A stretch of DNA of 64,000 nt from Lepidodermella squamata (GCA_047495785.1 JBLDXI010000034.1:248001-312000), one strand, 5' to 3'; counted from the first letter of the stretch, positions 1-11,170 are shown. Notes: a model not told the origin generated them from the sequence alone. Program-made: numbers and translations.

Positions 1-148
1 CCGTTGCGGAACAGCTAGCGACATAAAAGAACAATGGGTTGGGTCGCGTCTCAAGGGTGAAAATCGCATAATTTGGGCGCAACATCACGGCAAGGGGGCG
101 ACAATGGAGTGTTAAAGGTAAGATCATTTAGCAGTATTATGTAAATTT

Positions 149-231
149 CAGTTTTTTCAGCCCGGAATTTATCTGACCAGATGGTCGCTGTGGGTTTTGG
201 GGATTTTCTTGCCTCTCGTGCCCCTGTAACC
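149..231 (+). repeat. Dispersed repeat, copy 1 of 3
   Basis: The core, a TTTTTTCAGCCCGGAATT-like string followed by GACCAGATGGTC and a TGTGGGTTTTGGGG tract, recurs at 6461-6560 on the same strand and at 51489-51575 in reverse complement. The 6.4 kb copy has terminal inverted repeats, so this is probably a fragment of the same MITE-like family. Confidence 0.6.
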
Positions 232-683
232 TCGGTCTTCACACGCTGGGAACTGCGACAATGCTCCCTCATCACCAAGGCGATGATTCACTGTTTTAGT
301 CTTCGTTGCAAATTATGGCTTGTTTGTATGTAAGACACTTCATACAGGGCCCTGCCTATTTATTTACCCTCTGTCCTTTACACAGGTTCTGCCCTATTTT
401 TTCGTCCTGCCTAATAATTCGTAGAATTCGGTAGAAGGATTCTGTAAATTGCGCTGAACTCAGCGTGGTCAATAGGTTGGAAAAATCGACTTTTTGCCTT
501 TAGATTCCCTATAGGGGAGATCTTAGGATTATCTAGTTGAGCTCTTTGGATCTCTAACCGTAACACCTGGATGCTTTAAAAAATTATTTTCAAATTCTCC
601 GAAATTGATTTAGTAAAGAAATTATCTTTCAGATAGTTCCATTTCAAAGAGTGAGTCCAAAGAGTGAGGTCAGTCAACTTGAG

Positions 684-704
684 TTAGGGTTGGTTAGGGT
701 TAGG
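684..704 (+). repeat. Short telomere-like repeat (two TTAGGG units)
   Basis: Two TTAGGG units separated by four bases, followed by TTAGGTG. It is too short to be significant alone. The same hexamer appears as a clean array at 55045-55071 and as a degenerate array at 56090-56515. Confidence 0.35.
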
Positions 705-1287
705 TGTCATCTTGACCCACAACCCCATTTATATCGAATGACCTTTGGCGGTCATGATCACTCTAAAAGATCTTTTCTTTGCTTAATTAAGTGCGGATAA
801 TTTGAAAATCAAAATTATAACGCAATACTAAATGATAATCTGAAGCAGCTTGGGTGTTGATTATGAAGCAATGCTTTTCATGGTTCTTTTCAACCTCAAT
901 CAAAGGTTATAACGCTTGAAAATTCGCGAATCTTGCCTTTCCTCTATTGAATTCGCCGATTCTTAGGAGGTTTTCATTTTGGGATTAGCCTCGGAGAACT
1001 GCTCGAGGTTTGTTAAGACTATTATATGTCGGGCCTCTTTCTGCTCGTCGACCAGAATATACACAAGCGTCTCCTTCTTAATGCCCACTATAACAGTGAA
1101 TATGCATCTTCAAATGCCGGCTCTAATAACTCGCTGTCAAAACAAAACAAGCTCTCGTAAGGAAGCTGAACATCCACTAAGGCACTCGTAAATTACTTGC
1201 TCAAACAACAACTAAGCACGAAAAGCCACACGTAAAGACCTTCTCCACTAGTAATATATTGCGTCAAATTTTAATAGACCCCAACAA

Positions 1288-2259
1288 ATGTCATCACTTG
1301 TAGCAATTCTCGCCACAATATCGCTGATTTCAACTTATGGTATGAATTTTGATTAAATTAGCCCCATCAGCAGCTTTGTTCTTACAGGTGAATGTCAGAC
1401 CCCATGGCCGCGCCCTGAGTCACTGGTTTTCCAACTACCCCTCGACCTTAATTATCAACTCAACGACACAATTTGCAATCTTCTGCCTTTCGCCGCTTCA
1501 TCCAGCATCATTGTCTCGCCGAGCCCGGGACCGTTCGGTAACGCCTCAACCTCGGTCGAGATTCGCGACTTCCCAGACCAGATCGGGGTTTCCTTGGCCG
1601 AATACCGTAATATCCCCCTTAAAAATGGTTTCACCATCGCGTTTTACTACTACCAAAGTGGCAAAAGTGCGAGCGGAGTTCTCGAGTCCGAATTTGAGGA
1701 TGGAATTCTAACGATTGTCATCACAACCGATGGCGTTGTGATGGTTCAACTTTTCGACAAAATTCAGGGACAATACACGACGAAAATCGAACTGGCTGTA
1801 TTCAACAAAAGTCAGACCTGGGGATTCGCAGCATTGTCCTATGACATGCTCAGCCAAAAACTGCGTCTATTCGCCCCTGGCGCGGATTTGAAGCCTGTTG
1901 AAGCCGACTCTACGTTTCAATTCATCAAAACATCTCTCGTGACGTGGGCGAGGTTCAAAATTGGAGGGGCAGCGATTCGAGGCGTTCCTCCCCGGGTTTA
2001 CGGCATGAGTTGGCAGGACAGCATTGCTTGTTTCTCGGTCTATGACACAGCGATTTCGGAGGCTGATATTGGGTTGGTTAGACTGGCTTGTCGCGATGCG
2101 CCTAAGCGGAGCTCGAATTGCCAGAGAAGTGGCCCGGTCACAGCGGCTCCTATTACGACAACCTTAGCGTTCGCCGGGAAGAAGAATGCCGGGGTCGTGG
2201 TTTCTTTCTCGGAGGAACTTACTCTAGCTGCACTTTTTGTGATGCTCTTCCTCTACTAA
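1288..2259 (+). CDS. Secreted, probably GPI-anchored LamG-like domain protein
   Basis: Two exons: 1288-1339 and 1388-2259, joined across a 48-nt GT-AG intron, giving 307 residues. Exon 1 encodes only the start of a signal peptide (MSSLVAILATISLISTYG). The body resembles a laminin-G/concanavalin-like beta sandwich: a FPDQIGVSL-type strand, then PLKNGFTIAFYYY, then a closing motif SIACFSVYDTAISEADI followed by a cysteine. After about residue 255 comes a Thr/Ser/Pro-rich stretch, and the last 20 or so residues are hydrophobic with no charged tail, as in GPI-anchor signals. Fold and anchoring are known features of such sequences; the role here (adhesion or carbohydrate/protein binding at the cell surface) is inference. 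A polyadenylation signal AATAAA lies at 2280. I chose this start because it opens a good signal peptide next to a clean donor site. Confidence 0.8.
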
Positions 2260-2622
2260 ATTGAAAATTGGGAAATCGTAATAAAATCGCTTTGATGGCA
2301 GTTCTAATGCGATACAATCATTTTTATCTCCAGTTTTTGTTTTCTCAAAGACAATGAGAAGCAGCAGGAAAAATTGACCATTCAAGAAGTTTTGCCAGGA
2401 GTCGTTTTCGTTTAACGAACTTTCCGTCATAACATGTTTGTTATATCAGCCTTCATATATTCTCCATCAGAATCTTAGCATCGACGTGTTTATCTAGTGT
2501 CTAGACGCCGCTACCAACCTTGATGAGTGCTTTTCGATTATCTAACCCACGGCTAATTCATTCTCTGCGTTTTAAACAAAAAGGAATTATCTTTTCACTT
2601 TTCAACATTTCACCAAGTTATC

Positions 2623-2923
2623 ATGGCAAAGCTTGTTGTTTTTATGATCCTTTTCGTAAGATCGAATGCCCATGCGTTTTTCTTCACGACTTTTGTCATT
2701 TTAACAGGCCTTTGCTGCTGCTTCTATGGCAGGCACCGCGCCAATAAAACAACCTTGTGTCTGGAAGATCGTCGATAGCGAATGGCAGTGTTTGGCTCTT
2801 GAGAAGCGTGAAGCAGCTGCACCAGAAGAAGAGGCGCGTGCAACGTGCAAAACCAAAGACGGCAGAGATGGCGTTCGCGTGAGAGATAACAACGGAAAGC
2901 CTGCTTGTAGGGCTAATAACTAG
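2623..2923 (+). CDS. Small secreted peptide with four cysteines
   Basis: Exon 1 (2623-2655) encodes the first 11 residues, MAKLVVFMILF. A 52-nt intron (GTAAGA...ACAG) follows, and exon 2 (2708-2923) encodes 71 more, giving 82 residues. The signal peptide probably ends near AFAAAS. The mature part is about 60 residues with four cysteines and a Glu/Ala-rich centre, and ends KPACRANN. The structure (11-codon first exon, phase-0 intron, Ala-rich end of the signal) is matched by the gene at 5612, which is a paralogue. I do not recognise the family; four cysteines could form two disulphides. A secreted toxin-, inhibitor- or antimicrobial-like role is possible but nothing in the sequence proves it. 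Confidence 0.7.
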
Positions 2924-3445
2924 AACTCCAACTGCTGAGGCCGGCGAAATGATTTGATGAGATGAACTGAATGATGATTATATTGCTGCTATACTTGAAA
3001 TCCCAACCGGCGGTAAACAAGATTGGAAGGATAAATAATACCTAATTTCAATCGCTTAATCAATGCAAGCAGTTTTGAATAAAGTGTTGTGGAAAGTGGG
3101 AAATCGATATGCCAAAATTGTTGCAGCCCTGTGGGATCGCAAATCTGGGATTTCATTTTATTAAAAACATACGAAATATTAACCAGTTTAATTAGCTTGA
3201 AACACCAAGAACAAACTGCTGTATCGCAGATCACCGAAGTACATAAAAAAATGTACGTTGAAATTCCAGTATTTTAGCTTCAATGAATTAATAAGCGTTT
3301 GGTGAAAGAGAATAGTTAGCTCCAGGTTAATTGTAAATTAAAAAAAAAACAAGAGGATACCAGATACCAATGAATTGTAAGCAAACCAGGTTAGCTAGTA
3401 CCTCATTTTTTGCATGCAACTAGTATTTAGAAAAAACGCCACGAA
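2924..3445. other. Intergenic upstream region of a type I ankyrin gene
   Basis: No supported gene. The part from about 3040 to 3100 (CTAATTTCAATCGCTTAATC and following) recurs near 30121-30185. The part from about 3216 to 3445 recurs upstream of the sister gene at 34003, including the GGTTAGCTAGT and GCATGCA(A/G)CTAGTAT strings just before the start codon. The proximal block is the best candidate promoter/5' UTR of the type I genes. Confidence 0.5.
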
Positions 3446-5087
3446 ATGCACGCTGCTCGAAGCATTTCACTAGCTATCCTAATTTTCTCCTGTAGCCTGA
3501 TACCACTTATTGATTGTTGCTTGAAATCAAGCGAAAAAGCCGCAACAACGACTACAACGATAAAGCCCACTGTCTACACGAGTAAATATACTACTCATCA
3601 ATATTCTTCTGGATATTTCGAAAGATACTCAGAAGTTCTCCACAATGCATTGGCAGACAGCGTGGACAAGGCTGACGTATACCAAACCAGCGATCTCATC
3701 GCCAAAATCTACGCCGAGATTCAACTCGATGCAAACTGGCGAGTAACAGATGAGATACTGCGTTGCGGGAGTTTCATCAAAAAGCCAACCCTTCTTCACC
3801 GAGCTTCGATTTGCCCGGACCGCAGCAAAGAACGTGCGGAAATTATACAACTTCTCATCAAATACGAGGCTGATGTCAACGCAAGGGATGGTGCAAATAA
3901 CACCGCCTTGATCTTCGTAGCCAAGAATGGAAACCTAATCGCAGCCAGTGAGCTTTTGAAGGCTGGTGCTAACGCCAATTATGTGGATCAGTTCCAACAA
4001 GGAGCGTTGTATTTCGCAGCTGATGAAGGCGATAAAGATATGGTGAACCTTTTGTTACAAAACGGGGCAGATATCAAGTTGCGTGATTTCAAAGGACATT
4101 CGCCGTTCATGAGAGCGGCCTACAATGGCCATCTTGAGATTGGGAAGATTTTGCTCGAGAAAGGAGCGGATGTTAACGAGATTGCTATCAACGGGCAATC
4201 TGTCCTAATGATGGCGATAAGGTACAACCACTTTGAAGTGATCCGATGGCTGGTTGAGAATGGCGCAGACGAGAATTGCGGCAAATGTGATGAAAACTAC
4301 GGTAATTTTTTTGCATCCTGAAATTTTAGAGAATTTCAATTTTTTCATGTCTTATAAATTCAAAAAAATGAACGATAGTATCAATTGAATTTCAGAGAGA
4401 TTTTCTCAAAATATCGGAAAAAATCCCCAAGTAAAAATCCTTTGCTGAATGTTCAGGCTACGTCAGAGAACTGTTTCATTCCTTTTATTCTATCCAGTTT
4501 TGGGTTTACATTTGGGCGGGTCACCTCTGATAAGTGCCGCTGCTTATGGCGCTGAGAAAACCGTGAAATTCCTCATCGAGAAAGGAGCGAAAGTTAACTA
4601 TGTTGACAAGCTGGGTTCAACGGCTTTGTTGTATGCCAGTTCGAAAGGAAATGTCAAGACTCTAGTTGATAATGGCGCCGACTTGCGATTCACGGATAAA
4701 GCTGGGCGGAACCTACTACACCACTCTGCTATCAATCGCAACACTGAGGTAGCGAGATTTGCCGTTGAAAATAGGTTCGATGTGAATGGGGAGGATAGCG
4801 AAGGTTGGACAGCGCTGATGTACGCCGCCAAGGAAAAGATGCCTGAAATTGTTGAGCTGCTGCTAGACAATAAAGCTCAGATCGATCAAACGAACAACGA
4901 TGGTATGACGGCTCTGATGATTGCGGCGAAAAATGATCACCTGAACGTGGCGAAAGCTTTGGTGAATAGGGGCGCTGATGTGAATTTCGAGAACAAGCTT
5001 AATGGGAAAACTGCGTTAGATTATGCTGAGTATTCTATTTTCGTTGCTGACTTTCTTAGACCTATCACGAATCGGAAGTATCGCTAA
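3446..5087 (+). CDS. Secreted ankyrin-repeat protein, subtype I
   Basis: Exon 1 is 3446-4301 and exon 2 is 4498-5087 (phase-1 GT-AG intron of 196 nt), giving 481 residues. Residues 1-23 form a signal peptide ending LIPLIDCC; the two cysteines (24-25) sit at or just after cleavage, as in every gene of the array. A Thr-rich linker (TTTTTIKPT) follows. A helical module (ADVYQTSDLIAKIYAEI) ends in LDANWR. From about residue 108 there are roughly a dozen ankyrin repeats with GADVN, NTALIFVAKNG and GHSPFMRAA signatures. Ankyrin repeats bind proteins. A secreted, all-ankyrin protein is unusual, because most animal ankyrin proteins are cytosolic. The target is unknown. The sister gene at 34003 has the same length and intron position. 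Confidence 0.85.
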
Positions 5088-5611
5088 TCCTCATGAAAAT
5101 TAAAATGAAAATTAAATTAAAAAAATGAATGTGAATTAATGTTATATACTGCGAAAGCTCAGAGAAAGAAAACCTTCCACCCGAAAATTCCTCGTCCATT
5201 TGGTAGTTTTAGAATCAATTCGCGATACTTAAGGTGGTCTTGTAAAGGTCATGCCGATTGAGCTTAGCATTGGTTTTCTGCTAGAAGCTGTGAAGTTCCT
5301 AGTTGCTAGAAGCTCATAATATCAATCATCTCTAAATTCTGACTCCAAGGCACGAAAAAAGCCATTTTACGATGAAAAACGTTGTTATTTATTCTCAGTG
5401 TAAAATTCCTCTGTAAAAACGGCGGTCACGCGCTAACATTTTCGCCACTTATAAGTTGTTAAAGCAAATAGATTGCCGTTAAGCTGAAGTAAAATATTAT
5501 TGTTTTTCGAACTATTGCGATCTATCGCGAAGCTGTGTGAACAGCAGGCTGAAAACTGCTCATCTCTTCTTTCACTTTTCCAAGTAAAAATTAAAATAAA
5601 AGCTCATAGCC
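5088..5611. other. Intergenic region
   Basis: No gene seen. AT-rich 3' flank of the type I ankyrin gene, then the upstream region of the small secreted peptide gene at 5612. No canonical AATAAA was found close to the ankyrin stop codon. Confidence 0.4.
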
Positions 5612-5832
5612 ATGGCACGGCTTTTTCTAATTCTCTTGGTTTTGGTAAGAATGCCTGCTTTGTCAGTCTAAACCTATGTATTATTGCTTTACAGGCCGCA
5701 GTTGCTGCAATTTCAGTATCAGCAGCAATGGATCTGAGTTCAGAGGCTCACCTCGATGAAGCTGCGCGACAAGCTGATTGCCGGACCGATGAAGGCAAGC
5801 CAGGCATCTTGACTTCTAGCAGCTATGGATAG
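5612..5832 (+). CDS. Small secreted peptide, paralogue of the gene at 2623 (possibly decayed)
   Basis: Exon 1 (5612-5644) encodes MARLFLILLVL. A 50-nt intron GTAAGA...ACAG follows, and exon 2 (5695-5832) completes 56 residues. Gene structure equals that of 2623: 11-codon first exon, phase-0 intron, then an Ala-rich signal end (AAVAA here, AFAAA there). The conserved centre aligns as ARQADCRTDEGKPGI against ARATCKTKDGRDGV. The C-terminal half with the other cysteines is missing, so only one cysteine remains. It is probably a truncated or dying copy. The DNA from AGCAGCTATGGAT near the stop onward recurs at 43494 in front of a type II ankyrin pseudogene, so this segment was duplicated together with type II genes. 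Confidence 0.5.
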
Positions 5833-6290
5833 CGCCACCAAATGCAACGCGTACCGCTTTGATGAATCTTGGATTCGAAATGAAGCGAGGAGAGGCGACC
5901 TGGGCTGCTAACTGTGCCATTTCATTATGACGATGCCTCGTTTTTGGAGAGAGAAGTGTGTCACGGCGCATTTCAGTTTCGTCATTAAAATGGACTTTTA
6001 ATTGAGCTTAAAGCTTCCAATGGCTGAACGGCCTTGATGATCAATGTAAGGGGCATGACAAATCAGTTGTGTTGGTGGTTGAAGTTAGGATACTGATCTC
6101 ATTTCTAAAGCCTCATTGAAACGCTAATAGTCAATTATTCAGCGGGCGGCAATTCAGTGCAGTTTAACTTCCATAAACGTGAATATTGAATAATTAGGAT
6201 TGAAGCCAAGCGAGATGAGGTAATTCGAGCATTGAAACCAGTAGCAATGCCTCATTTCACGAATTCCAGTTTCATTACAAACCAAATACT
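5833..6290. other. Duplicated upstream region of type II ankyrin genes
   Basis: No gene. Similar over most of its length to 43500-43951 (shared strings include TGTGCCATTTCRTT, GACGATGCCT and GTCATTAAAATGGACTTTTA). Both copies end directly at the start codon of a type II ankyrin gene, so the promoter lies within them. Confidence 0.55.
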
Positions 6291-8154
6291 ATGAAACACG
6301 CTGTTAGCACAAGGCTTATCATTGTAGCGATCCTAATTGGAACCTGGACCCTTGCAAGTGAATGCTGTTTCAAAACTAGCGATCACCCGTCAGCAAAGGA
6401 AGAGGTCAGAACAGTGGAAAAAGTAGAATCCTCGAGATGGGGTGGGGTTGGTGCGTTTGAGTTTTTTCAGCCCCGGAATTATCGGACCAAAGGGTCCCCT
6501 GTGGTTTTTTGGTTTTTCTTGCAAGGTCTTTAGAGCCCCCCTCTCTCTCCTGTACCCCCGGTACTTCGCGCATTGGGTCAGAATTTTCGAACAGAGACTC
6601 TTTTGTCTTTTCATGTCTCAATGCGCGAAGTATCGTAGCCGCCCGTTCGCAAGGCAAAGAAAACACTCCCCTAAAACACAGGGGGTGTAAAAACCATTTG
6701 GTCATGGAATTCGGGCCGGGACATACCCGGGATCTTTTGAGTATCCTACTTCGGGCACTGTCATGCCTCATTACTGAAAGATTTATTGCAGGGTGAGACT
6801 GAAGCATTATTGGATGAAAACAGCCCATTTGCAGCATACAAGCGATTGGCTTCCGCCTTAGAGGAGGCCGATGTGAATCGAGTTCGCGAGCTGATCGTCG
6901 AGATCAAGGCTCAAAACAATGGCGAGTTCAACGCAAACTGGCGGGATGAAGACTATCATCGACCATCCTGTAAGCTGAATGCTGACAATTCAACCCTACT
7001 CCACCGCGTTTCGTACTGCGAAGGCCTAGCTGAACAACGGGCTGAACTCGCTCAACTTCTCATCGATAACGGGGCTGATGTTAACGCCAGGGAAAACATG
7101 AATCGAACAGCTTTGATCTTCGCAGCAGGCGCTGGTCATATGCCTGTCGTTAAGGTTCTAGTTAACGCTGGTGCTGATGTCAATGCTGTGAATAAATTCG
7201 AGCAAGGAGCGTTATGGCAGGCCTCATTCAAAGACGATAAGGAAATGCTGAATTATCTGCTCGATCAGGGCGCTGATTGGAGGGTGCGCGACTACAAGGG
7301 TCATTCGGCTTTTACAACGGCTGCGTCTTATGGGCATTACGAAATTGCGAAGATTTTGCTAGCTAAGGGGGTAGACATCAACGAGGTGGATGACTTTGCT
7401 AGGTCTGTTATAATGAATGCGGGTGAGCAGAATCAGTTTGATATCATTAAGCTGTTGGTGGAAAATGGAGCTGATGTTAACTTTGACAACAAAGACGTTC
7501 AAGTTAAATCAGGTAAGAAACTCTACCGGGTTTACTTCAAGAAACGAGAATTATTTAATTTTTTCAACAGGCCCTCACTTGGGTAGCTCGCCTTTGATGA
7601 TCGCCTCTCGTTTCGGAGACGCTGCAACCGTGAAGTACTTGATCGAGAAAGGTGCCAATGTGAGATACGTCGATAAACACGGCCTTTCAGCGATTTTGGA
7701 CGCAAATTCAGCTGAGACCGCTAAACTGCTCGTTGACAATGGTGCCGATATTCAATTCAAGAATAAATACGGGCAAACCCTTCTTCACCAGGCTGCGACT
7801 AAGGGTAAAGCCGAAGTCGTGAAGTTTGTTATTGAAAACGGGGTCGATGTCAACCAGAGAGATAAGGAAGATTGGACAGCTTTAATGTACGCGGCTAGGG
7901 AAGGTTACACCGATGTTGTCCGACTTTTACTGGACAATAAGGCGGAAGTTGATCTGTTCAACAATTATGGCTGGACTGCTTTGATGGTTTCAGCCAGAAA
8001 TGGGAATATCGATGTGGTCAAATTGCTGGTTGAAAGAGGCGCGAATGTCAATTTGAAAGGACGCATCGACAAACTAAGGCCATTGGATTTAGCAGTTGAA
8101 AATGGGAGATCAGATGTCGTCCAATTTCTGAGGCCAATTACGGCCAAAAATTGA
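6291..8154 (+). CDS. Secreted ankyrin-repeat protein, subtype II
   Basis: Three exons: 6291-6404, 6792-7512, 7571-8154, giving 472 residues. Exon 1 holds the signal peptide (MKHAVSTRLIIVAILIG...) with CC right after it (ASECCFKTS). Exon 2 starts GETEALLDENS, contains the helical module EEADVNRVRELIVEIK and the motif NNGEFNANWR, and then ankyrin repeats. Exon 3 starts GPHLGSSPLMIAS and completes about twelve repeats, ending LRPITAKN. The exon 2/3 intron has the same place as in subtypes III-V. Intron 1 is 387 nt because a 351-bp inverted-repeat element sits inside it; the pseudogene copy at 43952 has a 63-nt intron there. AATAAA lies at 8223. Function unknown; presumably extracellular protein binding. 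Confidence 0.85.
6411..6761 (+). mobile_element. MITE-like element inside intron 1 of the ankyrin gene
   Basis: The ends are imperfect inverted repeats: ACAGTG-N4-AAGTAGAATCCTC at the left and, in reverse complement, ACAGTG-N4-AAGTAGGATACTC at the right. The interior contains a hairpin with 14-base arms (TACTTCGCGCATTG at about 6562 and its complement near 6618) and the repeat core also seen at 149-231 and 51489-51575. The paralogous intron at 44069 lacks it, so this is a recent insertion. No coding capacity. Confidence 0.6.
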
Positions 8155-9938
8155 CATGTTATTTGACCTTAGTTAGAAAACAATGCAAATGCTGTAAAAG
8201 TTAATTTAATAATTTATTCAAAAATAAAAACAGTTTTACCTAGTGACTACTTAAGAGCCGCATTTTCTGGTGTTCTATCAAATCTTGGAGGCTGGAAAAT
8301 GATCGTAGTTTCTACTCCAGGATTCTACGTCGCGCAATGAATGCAATTGAGCCACTTTGTTCATGGAGCATGGTGCCGGTCTGGAACCATGCTCCAGGAG
8401 CTGGTCAATTTCTCTGAAATATAAGTTTCTGAGTTCTTGAGCCTCTGCACCTTGGAGGCTATTTCTCTCTGCATGTTTATTACGCTATCCGAATGCTACT
8501 TTACAATGGATTTATTTGTTTAATGCTAGCAATCAGTCCTGTTTGATATAATGCAAGCAGTAACCACATCTTTCAGTCTATCTCGCCATATCCATCATCT
8601 GCTGTCCTCGGCTGGTTTCAGTTCAGCAGTGTGCGAATTAGCATCCTTGAGCTAATGGTTACGTTCAGCGAAGTTGAATCTAGGCGGGGCGTCACGCGTC
8701 ATAAAATCTGCGCGGCCTGTAGGTAAATGGATAGGGAAACATTGATATTGACCATTTATGAGGACTTTTTCGCCGAGCCTATTATCGCTGGTCATGCACT
8801 GTTTGTCACTGCTAACAGGACGACCTTTCCCGAAAGCAACAGCAGCAATAACAGCCTACTCAGCGAATCGTCATAAAGGATAAAAGAAACGATACGGAAT
8901 TCGAGCTTACCAATAGAGTGATAACCAAAACAAGCCTTGCCATGATAACTCGAACAATTAAACAGATAATTTCTTTGTGTTAATCAAATTTGAAACGAAG
9001 AGAATGAAATGGTCTTCAGGACGATACTCGAAAAGCATTGGCGGCTCTTAGGTAAACAAAGCGATGAATAGATGAAACTGTCTAGACGCTATCTAAAAGC
9101 GACTGAATCAACAAGTTTGTAATGACTCGATGGCCGCATCAAAAAATTGTCTATCAAAAACGCTGAGCCGCAAGATTGACCATTTTGTTTTCGAAATATG
9201 TAAGGAAAAAATCTGAATATCGAACCTCATTATTGGTCCCTAATGATCAAATCTGCGGGGGTCAATTTTACGTCATATGAATTCTAGCTTGCCGTGACCT
9301 CATTTTGGGACATACCTGGCTAAAAATGTACACACCTGTAAGAGGTTTGTTGATAATCGCCCCCATAAGTCATTTCAAATCTTGGCCCTTGGCCTTGTAG
9401 TTTCCAAGCCATCAAGAAAATAATGTGAATTAGCCCCAAAGTATTATTTTACCCATAATGACGGTACGCTGTTTTAGAACTGGTGTACAGTTTTACTGCT
9501 AAAATACATATAATGCACCTGGTTAGCGCAATAACACCGATCCTCGTCAATTTTATCGATGTTGCCGCAGGCCGACAGTGGTAATCTCAAGCGAGACATA
9601 CAGGCACTTGAATTTGCAACTGGTCCCCTTTCATAATTAAATTTCATGCTATTTTTGTCTGAGTTGTCAGTAATAGAGCTGTAAGCTTTATTAACGTAAT
9701 TTGTGATGAAAACCTGGCGGCTGGCAATGAATGCGTTTTTTATTCGAGTTCTGCTAACGGGAAGGGTTGACTCACAGCACATAGGAAAACAAAATATGCA
9801 ACACGGGGAATTGTAAAACTTGAATAATTAGCAAAAAATGTCAATATGATACGTTGAATTCACTCAGGTAAGCCTCATAGTCCGTGAGTTTCATAAAATA
9901 ATGACATATGATGTATTCCTTTTATCCTTTTGGTTCAG
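8155..9938. other. Intergenic region, first part duplicated downstream of another type II copy
   Basis: From about 8330 to 8880 the sequence resembles 45090-45600. The best match is 8755-8865 against 45480-45590 (GACTTTTTCGCCGAGCC, then GCTAACAGGACGACCTTTCC). In one frame both copies read as a short open stretch (FFAEPIIAG...ANRTTFPE) but no intact gene was found. This may be a relic exon. The remainder to 9938 shows no supported gene. A 21-base string at 9564-9584 recurs twice at 11965-12040. Confidence 0.45.
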
Positions 9939-10137
9939 CTTCCAGTATATCGGTGCCGCAATTTTGCTGGGTTGCGTGCTTGCATGCCTCAAATTCTGAT
10001 TTAAATCCAGCAATAAGGGGCCTGCACTGCAAGAGGTCAGTTGATGAGTAAAATGTTTGAAATCACTAATAAAAGTTCTAATGCTGAATTTTCAGGATCC
10101 GATCGAAGAACCTGTCCAAAACATGAGACGTAGCTAG
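9939..10137 (+). pseudogene. Possible 3' end of a membrane-protein gene, with a stop in frame
   Basis: An acceptor (TGGTTCAG) opens a frame reading FQYIGAAILLGCVLACLKF, a plausible transmembrane segment, then TGA at 9997. The same frame then continues FKSSNKGPALQE up to a donor at 10036 (GTCAGT). After a 60-nt intron, exon 10096-10137 adds DPIEEPVQNMRRS and a stop. The matching splice sites and phase suggest a real transmembrane protein tail broken by TGA, or a gene that now ends at the TGA. No upstream exons could be placed. Weak call. Confidence 0.3.
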
Positions 10138-10428
10138 GACGCCGAAGCTTGAATCCCGCCATACAAAGTGACACGTTGGCGTTATGCATGCTTGAATATT
10201 CTGAATAATTTCCCTTTTGTAAAAATTAAGTTTTCAGGGTTTAATAAAAATAATTATTTAATTAACTGAAATTAAAAAATATCAAGTTGAAGTTTCGAAA
10301 GATTTAAACATCGTAGGCGTCGATAGTTACGAAGCTATATAATCAGGTTCCCCTCGGAACTCTAAGATCGAGAGAGCTCAAAAACATGACATGTAGAGCT
10401 CAGCGAACTACTTTCTTCAGAGAAAAGT

Positions 10429-10531
10429 ATTGGGAGTCGTTTGATAACCGCCTTCATTCGTAGCCTTCATTCGTAGGGCTACGACGTATCGATACAAGCT
10501 GAATGAAGGCGGTTATCAAACGACTCCCAAT
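10429..10531. repeat. Perfect 31-bp inverted repeat with 41-nt loop
   Basis: Left arm 10429-10459 (begins ATTGGGAGTCGTTTG) and right arm 10501-10531 are exact reverse complements. The loop contains a further small palindrome around TAGCC...GGGCTA. It could be a small foldback element or the footprint of one. No open frame. Confidence 0.75.
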
Positions 10532-11138
10532 GGTCAATGTAGGATCAGCTCGATAGTGTCGATAGGAAGGTTGCGTTCAGCCTCAAATATTGGATTTTAG
10601 CCCGAAACAATTAATAGAAAGAAGTTTTACGCGCACTGAGTAATTATAGTGGGCCTCACACGAGCCTCACACGAGCGCACCGTCACTTCGGCGTGCTAAA
10701 AATGCGCCCCGTAAAACATTGGAAATACGAAGGATGTCACCAGTCTTCAGTTGCGTCATTAGTGAGTCAGTTCATGGTTCATGCCGAAGTGTAAATGTTT
10801 TCAATCGAATTGCTTTCAATGCAAGTAACGAAGACGACTTGGATCTTTTTAGTCTATTCAATGTTTGTGACAGGGAACTCCCGTTGTCGTAGGCCGTGTT
10901 CGGCCGGTCCGTCTGTCGGTCTGTCGGTCGTCAAGGAGGATAGTGGGGTACCTATAAAGAATAGCGGTGTAGTCACAGTTACCCCATGCAGGCTGTATTC
11001 CGTTGTTAGGTGTATCGTGAAGGAGGATAGTGGTGTATGTAAAAAAAAACAGACTGTTCAACTGTCTCACAACCATCGACTATTGCTTATTGTTATTACT
11101 GAAGAAGGATGTAAAAGGCGTGTTCCTTTATGAGCTTC

Positions 11139-11170
11139 AAAATAAATAAATAAATAATAAATAAATAAAT
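11139..11170 (+). repeat. TAAA microsatellite, possible LINE 3' tail
   Basis: A run of AAAT/TAAA units. The LINE fragment ending at 31153 has the same tail type. The sequence before it (about 10900-11138) has long stretches without stops but no recognisable reverse-transcriptase motif, so assignment to a LINE 3' end is a guess. Confidence 0.45.

Larger units (their letters stand above)
1..1287. other. Intergenic region without a supported gene
   Basis: Short open frames here lack signal peptides, splice partners or recognisable domains. The stretch carries one copy of a dispersed repeat near 149-231 and a short telomere-like run near 684-704 (both listed separately). The rest is AT-rich unique-looking DNA that probably includes the promoter of the gene starting at 1288. 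Confidence 0.5.

Noticed and set aside
9474-9782. 102-codon minus-strand open frame
   Set aside because: No hydrophobic start, domain or paralogue; overlaps a short local repeat at 9564-9584.
10795-11133. 112-codon open frame as a gene
   Set aside because: Internally repetitive (KEDSGV twice), no recognisable domain, ends in a TAAA tail; more likely repeat-derived.
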